This document shows, one piece after another, positions 55,953 through 64,000 of a stretch of 64,000 nucleotides of DNA. The notes below the pieces were generated by a model. That model searched no databases. It was not told where the DNA came from and worked only from the letters and a program-made list of their open reading frames with translations. The DNA is from Candidatus Hydrogenedentota bacterium. GTDB lineage: Bacteria; Hydrogenedentota; Hydrogenedentia; Hydrogenedentales; SLHB01. The translations under genes and the position numbers were made by a program. The DNA is taken from NCBI GenBank assembly GCA_013359265.1, contig JABWCD010000008.1, forward strand, positions 1 through 64,000, read 5' to 3'. Within the stretch, counting starts at the first letter, position 1. Each line of letters opens with the position of its first letter.

Positions 55953-56867
55953 ATGTTCCTGAACTACTCCCTCGATATTCGCTCGCTGACCGTCGTGTGC
56001 GCGCTCACGGCACTGTGTCTCGGCGCGGGCCTCGGGGTCGCCGTCGGAACGATACGCAAGCACTCGGGCCTTGGCATCTGGTCCGCAGGCTACCTAGTCG
56101 CGGGCGTGGGCTATGCGCTCCTTTGGACACGCGGTACCTGGCCGGACTTCGCCTCGATTGTACTTGCGAACAGTCTTGTCGTCCTGGGCGGGTCATGCTT
56201 TGTCGTCGGGATTGATCGATTTCTCGGATACTCGGACTCCAAGCCCGTGCTTGCGCTCATTGTTCTCCCCACAATCGGCCTGCTCGCGTACTACACGTTC
56301 ATTCAGCCGTCCATTGTGTCGCGCATCATAGTGGTGTCGATTGTTCTGGGTGGTCTCGGTTTCACGTGTACGGCGAAGCTCCTGCTGCGCATCAAACCGG
56401 GGGCGCGGGTCCCGCAGGTTGCGGTCGCCGTGCTCTTCGCGCTTCACGGCGCTATCATGATGGTGCGAGCGTTCGCCGTGCTGGGCACCAGGACCGGGCC
56501 CGACCTTTTCAGCCCAAACTTATTTACTACCCTGACGCTGCTGGATTTCATTCTGCTATCGCCGAGCACAGGTCTCGGCCTCTTGGCGATGGTTTTCAAG
56601 GACGTTAACGCGGCGTTGGAGTCCGAGATCGCAGAACGGAAGTCTTCGGACGAAAAACTGCGCCAGACCGCCTCCGACCTGGAACATGCGCTCAAGGAGA
56701 TCAAGACGCTTCAGGGAATAATTCCGATTTGCGGGTACTGCAAGAAAATTCGGGACGATTCGGGTGTGTGGAAGCAACTCGAGGTGTATATCAGTATGCA
56801 TTCCGACGCGGAATTTAGCCATGGCGTGTGCCCGGACTGTGTTAGGCGATTTCATCCGGAGGTTTGA
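55953..56867 (+). CDS. Seven-helix membrane sensor-like protein with C-terminal zinc-binding domain
   Basis: This 304-aa protein has about seven hydrophobic helices in residues 10-220. A short coiled coil follows (ALESEIAERKSSDEKLRQTA). The C-terminal domain, GIIPICGYCKKIRDDSGVWK and DAEFSHGVCPDCVRRFHPE, has a CxxC pair and a second CxxC pair. This tail is widespread at the end of bacterial two-component and diguanylate-cyclase-type signal proteins, but no output domain is present here. The start is ATG 55953 after AAAAGGAGG. Confidence 0.82.
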   Translation: MFLNYSLDIRSLTVVCALTALCLGAGLGVAVGTIRKHSGLGIWSAGYLVAGVGYALLWTRGTWPDFASIVLANSLVVLGGSCFVVGIDRFLGYSDSKPVLALIVLPTIGLLAYYTFIQPSIVSRIIVVSIVLGGLGFTCTAKLLLRIKPGARVPQVAVAVLFALHGAIMMVRAFAVLGTRTGPDLFSPNLFTTLTLLDFILLSPSTGLGLLAMVFKDVNAALESEIAERKSSDEKLRQTASDLEHALKEIKTLQGIIPICGYCKKIRDDSGVWKQLEVYISMHSDAEFSHGVCPDCVRRFHPEV

Positions 56868-57072
56868 CACGGCCCGCCGGGGACTTGGAGGGCCAAATAT
56901 TTCAAGAGTGGTACAACCGGAAATAATCGGGACTTTGACAGGCCGCGCCATAAGCACGATAATCGCGAAGAATACGCTGGTTTGCGCCATAACTGACCGG
57001 AACTGACTTGCAGTAACGGGCTCGCCGCGCACGGAGGACGAGCGGTCAAGGCGAACGCGGGGGAGGGGGATC

Positions 57073-57579
57073 ATGTTCAAGTTGTACTCGAAAGGATGCC
57101 AGCACGCATTGTGGGCCCTTTCGTACGCGCATCTCGAACGGGAGGGCGCGCGTTTCCAGCCGAAGGATGTTTGTCACCGCACCGGGATTCCGGAACCGTT
57201 CACGCGGAAGATACTTCAGGCGCTTGTCCAGGGCGGGTTTCTCAATGCGCACCGGGGACCTGGCGGCGGCTATACCCTTGCTCGAAGCGCCGAGAAGATT
57301 TCTCTGCTTGACGTAATCAAGGCCGTTGAGGGGCGGGACACGTTTGACCACTGTGTAATGGGACTTCCCGAATGCGGAGGCGTTAACCCCTGTCCGATTC
57401 ATCGAATGTGGGCTGACGCGAAAACCAAACTGTTGAAGGACCTCGCCGCGAAGTCGCTCGCGGATATTGCGGTAATTGCGCTGAAGCAACAGGCCGCGAG
57501 CGGAAAGCGGGCGGAACGAAAGCGCAAGCCGTCAAAGCGGGCAGTGCCGCGGAGTCGCGGCGTGTTGCTGAGGCCGTAG
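57073..57579 (+). CDS. Rrf2-family transcriptional regulator 2
   Basis: This 168-aa regulator starts at ATG 57073 after GGGGGAGGGGG. FKLYSKGCQHALWALSYAHL opens the winged helix, and EPFTRKILQALVQGG with AHRGPGGGYTLARS complete it. Cys94, Cys101 and Cys107 match the cluster-ligand pattern of the other two copies exactly. The C-terminus is Lys/Arg-rich. There is no 16-bp operator directly upstream. Its close relationship with the copy at 58336 suggests duplication. Confidence 0.9.
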   Translation: MFKLYSKGCQHALWALSYAHLEREGARFQPKDVCHRTGIPEPFTRKILQALVQGGFLNAHRGPGGGYTLARSAEKISLLDVIKAVEGRDTFDHCVMGLPECGGVNPCPIHRMWADAKTKLLKDLAAKSLADIAVIALKQQAASGKRAERKRKPSKRAVPRSRGVLLRP

Positions 57580-57643
57580 CGCTGTTAACGCGCTTTTACT
57601 ACGGACGGCTCTCCCGATGGGATTCGGACGGCAGGGCGTAAGA

Positions 57644-57658
57644 GTTGGCGCCGCCAAC
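57644..57658. terminator. Possible bidirectional hairpin between convergent genes
   Basis: GTTGGC-gcc-GCCAAC is a perfect 6-bp stem with a 3-nt loop between the rrf2 stop (57579) and the hemerythrin-like stop (57688). No U tract is seen on either side. Confidence 0.35.
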
Positions 57659-57687
57659 CGCGCCGCTCCGGCGATTGGGTCTGACCG

Positions 57688-58230
57688 TCAGGAACTCAGT
57701 TGTTTGGCCCAATCCTGATACCGCGCGTACTTGGCATTTCCAATCGATTCCTGCCCGGTGATCTTGAAGTTATAGAGCAGGTCCGACTGATCTTCGGCGG
57801 TCAATACGGATTCCCCCAGAATAAAGAGTACTTCGTTTTCCTTCCGGATATGTGCGGTTAGCAGGTCGGAGTAGGCTTGCAGGTGCCGAGCCAGTTCGGG
57901 CGCGGCATCCGAATCGCCCTGCTCGACAGCGGCCAGCGCTCGCGCAATCGCGGAGACCTCGTCGCGTCCAATGCCGTGTTCGGTGAGCATGCACCCGATT
58001 GGACCCATGAGCCGCGGGATTCCGCGGGCTTCGAGCCGGGGGAAGTAATCCTGCTCCTCTTTGCCATGATGGCATGAATCCACGAAATCGCGAAAGAACT
58101 CCGTCATTTTGCGAATAAGCCTGGTGTCCGCCTTTCCGGTCGCCCGTATTCGGTTTGCCTCGGCCGTCGCAGCGCGCACGACCTTCATGATTACTTCGTG
58201 TTCTTCGATGAGCACATCCGCTGCTCTCAT
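57688..58230 (-). CDS. Hemerythrin-like (HHE) domain protein
   Basis: This 180-aa cytoplasmic four-helix protein of the HHE type has IEEHEVIMKVV (about residues 8-18), CHHGKEEQDYFPRLE (about 53), MLTEHGIGRDEV (about 81) and LTAHIRKENEVLF (about 123). These provide the His and Glu ligands of a di-iron site. Family members bind oxygen or nitric oxide or act in iron-sulfur cluster repair. It is divergent from the rrf2 gene at 58336, so shared control is possible. A nitric-oxide-linked role beside the nitrate enzymes is inference. Confidence 0.85.
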   Translation of the reverse strand: MRAADVLIEEHEVIMKVVRAATAEANRIRATGKADTRLIRKMTEFFRDFVDSCHHGKEEQDYFPRLEARGIPRLMGPIGCMLTEHGIGRDEVSAIARALAAVEQGDSDAAPELARHLQAYSDLLTAHIRKENEVLFILGESVLTAEDQSDLLYNFKITGQESIGNAKYARYQDWAKQLSS

Positions 58231-58275
58231 ATCGTCCTCCTCCCGGCGGCGTTTCGTTGCACACGATCGCGGCCG

Positions 58276-58321
58276 TTGACATCTGGACGGCAGTATGCCA
58301 TATTGTGGATAGAAAAGTCCA
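58276..58321 (+). promoter_or_regulatory. Promoter and operator site E for rrf2 copy 3
   Basis: TTGACA (58276-58281) and CATATT (58299-58304) are 17 bp apart. One base later comes the palindrome TGGATAGAAAAGTCCA (58306-58321), ending 14 bp before the rrf2 GTG. The layout suggests autorepression. Confidence 0.68.
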
Positions 58322-58335
58322 TTAATGGGGTCGCC

Positions 58336-58782
58336 GTGTTCAAACTGTATTCCAAGGGGTGCGAGTACGCGTTGCGCGCGCTGACCTACGCCGCGTCACA
58401 AAGCGAAGACGGGCGTTTTCGCGCGAAGGACGTATGCGAGAAGACGGACATTCCGGAATCGTTTACGCGGAAAGTCTTGCAGGCGCTGGTGCAAGGGGGC
58501 TTCCTGCGGGCGGTGCGCGGGCCCCACGGGGGGTACGTGTTGACGCGCCCTGCGAGCGAGATCACATTATTGGATGTAATCGAAGCCGTCGAAGGGGACA
58601 CCACATTCGACCATTGCGTGCTGGGGTTTCCTGCGTGCGGGTCGAAGCACCCGTGCCCGCTTCACGACACCTGGGCGCGCGCGAAGCAGCGGTTGACGGC
58701 CCAACTGGGACGGCGCACGCTGCGGGAGCTGGCGGACAGCACGCGCCGCAGGAAACGCCGAACCCACCTCGATTCGGTGTAG
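58336..58782 (+). CDS. Rrf2-family transcriptional regulator 3, likely regulon regulator
   Basis: This 148-aa regulator starts at GTG 58336 (VFKLYSKGCEYALRALTYAA) 5 bp after AATGGGG; longer frames reach further upstream but lack the family start. The winged helix (DIPESFTRKVLQALVQGG) and wing (RGPHGGYVLTRP) are intact. Cys94, Cys101 and Cys107 should bind an iron-sulfur cluster. It has operator E in its own promoter and is followed by the cytochrome-narGH operon with operators F1 and F2. It is the best candidate for the protein that binds this operator family. Confidence 0.9.
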   Translation: MFKLYSKGCEYALRALTYAASQSEDGRFRAKDVCEKTDIPESFTRKVLQALVQGGFLRAVRGPHGGYVLTRPASEITLLDVIEAVEGDTTFDHCVLGFPACGSKHPCPLHDTWARAKQRLTAQLGRRTLRELADSTRRRKRRTHLDSV

Positions 58783-58818
58783 GAGAGGGCCATGCGTACC
58801 GAGGATACAGGCAGGGGG

Positions 58819-58879
58819 TTGACAATGCCCGGGAAAATGTGGATATTAATATCCAGAATAAATTGGACTTCACAGTCCA
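58819..58879 (+). promoter_or_regulatory. Promoter with double operator F1 and F2 for the cytochrome-narGH operon
   Basis: TTGACA (58819-58824) and GATATT (58842-58847) are 17 bp apart. The perfect palindrome TGGATATTAATATCCA (58840-58855) overlaps the -10. A second, TGGACTTCACAGTCCA (58864-58879), lies 24 bp further, just after the expected start. The first gene begins at 58920. Confidence 0.7.
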
Positions 58880-58919
58880 CTTTAACCGGCCGGATCGGGG
58901 GATCCGCGAGGAGGGGGAA

Positions 58920-59812
58920 GTGAACCGCATGCGTGCGAGCGTTTTGGTTTCCGGCTGGATTCTGTGCATCCTCGTCGCGGCAGCACAAGAGCCCACAAGC
59001 GCCCCGCTCCCCCCGACGCCGGACCAAACGGCGGTACCGTCGCAGGCGATCGCGCCCGAGCCGGCCGCTGCAGCGCCGCCGCCAGAGCCACCCTCCGCCC
59101 CTCCGGAACCCGAGAAGTCCGATCCGGCGGCGCAGATGTACATGTTGAAATGCGCGGGCTGCCACACGATTGGCGGCGGCCAGCTTTCGGGCCCGGATTT
59201 GCGTCCGGTGCAGACGTGGCCGCGGCAAAACGTCGATCCCGCGATTCAGCGCATGGAGAAGAATGTTGGTCCGTTGAAGCCGGAGGACGTAGCGCTGCTC
59301 ACTGAACTGCTGCAAGCGCCGGATGCGGCCGGGCGTCTCGCGGACGAGCGGAAGCGGATTTCATTGAAGGAGCTGGCGAAGCTGGCGCCGGCCAACGCGG
59401 AAGCGGGCGAGGCGATCTTCTTCGGACGCATGCCGCTATCGAACCGCGGCCTGTCGTGCGCGTCGTGTCATGCGGTGGGCGGGCGTGGCGGAAATCTCGC
59501 GTCCGACCTCACGGGCAGTTTCGCGAAGATGGGCGAAGTCCCGCTGGGCAGTGCGATCGAAGGCGTGACTTTCCCCCTTATGAAGGCGGCCTACGCGGAC
59601 AAGGCGATCACAAAGCAGGAGACGATCCACCTCGTCAAGTATCTCGAGACGGCGGGCAAACAGGTGGGCGAGCCCGCGCGGGTCCCGCCGTTGCACGCCA
59701 TCGGCACCGTGGGCGCGGTGGTCTCGGTGATCGGCCTGACCCAGCATTTCCGCAAGCGCAACCGTGGCGTGCGAAAGACGCTTGTACGCAACGCCATGAG
59801 GAGAAGCCGTTC

Positions 59813-59816
<4 letters not shown>
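58920..59816 (+). CDS. Diheme cytochrome c, NarC-like, first gene of narGH operon
   Basis: This protein is about 298 aa from GTG 58920, 5 bp after GAGGAGG; ATG 58929 is an alternative. A signal peptide or N-terminal anchor is followed by a Pro/Ala-rich linker. Two heme motifs are CAGCH (Cys78, Cys81, His82) and CASCH (Cys180, Cys183, His184). A C-terminal hydrophobic helix ([20 protein letters not shown]) followed by basic residues anchors it. A cytochrome c gene placed just before narG recalls narC of Thermus. It probably passes electrons to or from the nitrate reductase. It overlaps the narG start by ATGA. Confidence 0.85.
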
Positions 59817-63442
<3,626 letters not shown>

Positions 63443-63460
63443 GAAAGGAGCCCGTTTTTC

Positions 63461-64000
63461 ATGGACGTACGCGCACACGTTGCGATGGTGTTCCACCTCG
63501 ATAAATGCATCGGGTGTCACACATGCAGCGTCGCATGTAAGAACGTCTGGACCGACCGGCCCGGCGCCGAATACATGTGGTGGAACAATGTCGAGACGAA
63601 ACCGGGCACCGGCTACCCCACGCTGTGGGAGGACCAGCTCAACTACAAGGGCGGTTGGGAACTCACTGCAAACCGCGAACTGAAACTACGGTGCCAGAAC
63701 AAGGTCAGCAGTTTTCTGAAACTGTTCTACAATCCCAACCAGCCGGGTCTCGACGACTACTACGAGCCCTGGACATACAAGTACCAGGACCTCTTCGACG
63801 CCGAGGCGGGCGACGACCAACCGACGGCCGTCCCCGTTTCGCAGATCACCGGCGAGGTCATCGACATCGAAGCCGGACCGAACTGGGACGACGACCTCAG
63901 CGGCTCGCCGGTCTACGCCGAAAACGATCCGAACCTGCGCCACCTCACGGAAGATGAGCGGCGCATGCTGTTCGAGATCGAGAACATCTCGATGATGTAC
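63461..64000 (+). CDS. narH: Respiratory nitrate reductase beta subunit, partial
   Basis: The frame opens at ATG 63461 after AAAGGAG, 18 bp after narG, and runs off the window with 180 residues read. MVFHLDKCIGCHTCSVACKN (Cys16, Cys19, Cys22, Cys26) is the first ferredoxin-type cluster site. YMWWNNVETKPGTGYPTLWE and KLRCQNKVSSFLKLFYNPN are standard NarH blocks. The remaining clusters lie beyond 64000. Confidence 0.92.
   Translation, partial: MDVRAHVAMVFHLDKCIGCHTCSVACKNVWTDRPGAEYMWWNNVETKPGTGYPTLWEDQLNYKGGWELTANRELKLRCQNKVSSFLKLFYNPNQPGLDDYYEPWTYKYQDLFDAEAGDDQPTAVPVSQITGEVIDIEAGPNWDDDLSGSPVYAENDPNLRHLTEDERRMLFEIENISMMY

Overview
The window reads as chromosomal DNA from an uncultured, GC-moderate, Gram-negative bacterium with a respiratory and polysaccharide-degrading lifestyle. 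The gene repertoire includes a PVC-type propeller/HEAT/cytochrome c protein, GH31 and GH106-like glycosidases, a sulfatase, large secreted repeat proteins, and a Ser/Thr kinase paired with an FHA sigma54 activator. It resembles Planctomycetota/Hydrogenedentota-type genomes. That placement is inference from gene content; no rRNA or other marker gene is present.

Layout. 1-99 is the repeat-rich end of an IS21-like element that continues to the left. 516-9053 (+) holds a multicopper oxidase fused to a thioredoxin-like domain, a cupredoxin/FG-GAP protein, a cupin-like protein and a GH31 enzyme with an alpha-glucan-lyase-like active site. 9290-12022 is a complete IS21-family element whose istA has an in-frame stop near its end. 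12046-14079 holds a zinc-ribbon ORF, a methyltransferase and a DUF3179 protein. 14386-23241 (-) is an operon for a Tat-exported type II molybdoenzyme that closely resembles the periplasmic nitrite oxidoreductases (NXR) of Nitrospira and anammox bacteria. Its order is gamma-like cytochrome c/EB_dh protein, alpha subunit, a 96-aa protein, beta subunit, TorD-like chaperone, an HExxH protein and a secreted protein. 23521-37378 holds a GH106-like enzyme, a DGC-domain protein, heme A synthase, a cupredoxin, the PVC-type cytochrome protein, an Rrf2 regulator with a beta-helix lipoprotein and two SO_2930-family diheme cytochromes, and a MOSC protein. 37563-49924 (-) holds two tandem GT39-like membrane glycosyltransferases, a sulfatase, an IPT/TIG protein and four secreted proteins or lipoproteins. 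50382-54625 (+) is the kinase and sigma54-activator pair. 55019-55066 is a lone 3' piece of a tRNA-Val gene, probably an attachment-site scar. 55181-64000 holds a sensor-like membrane protein, two more Rrf2 regulators, a hemerythrin-like protein and a diheme cytochrome-narG-narH operon that runs off the right edge.

How it fits together. A 16-bp palindrome, TGGAY-N6-RTCCA, occurs seven times, in six intergenic regions. Each time it sits on or just after the -10 box of a recognisable sigma70-type promoter. The promoters drive the NXR-like operon, the cupredoxin, the MOSC protein, the kinase/sigma54-activator pair, one rrf2 gene, and the cytochrome-narGH operon (two copies). All three Rrf2 proteins have the same Cys94/Cys101/Cys107 cluster-binding pattern. 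The simplest reading is one iron-sulfur-sensor regulon linking two different nitrite/nitrate molybdoenzymes to their electron carriers and accessory genes. That regulon and the NXR homolog are the most notable content of the window.
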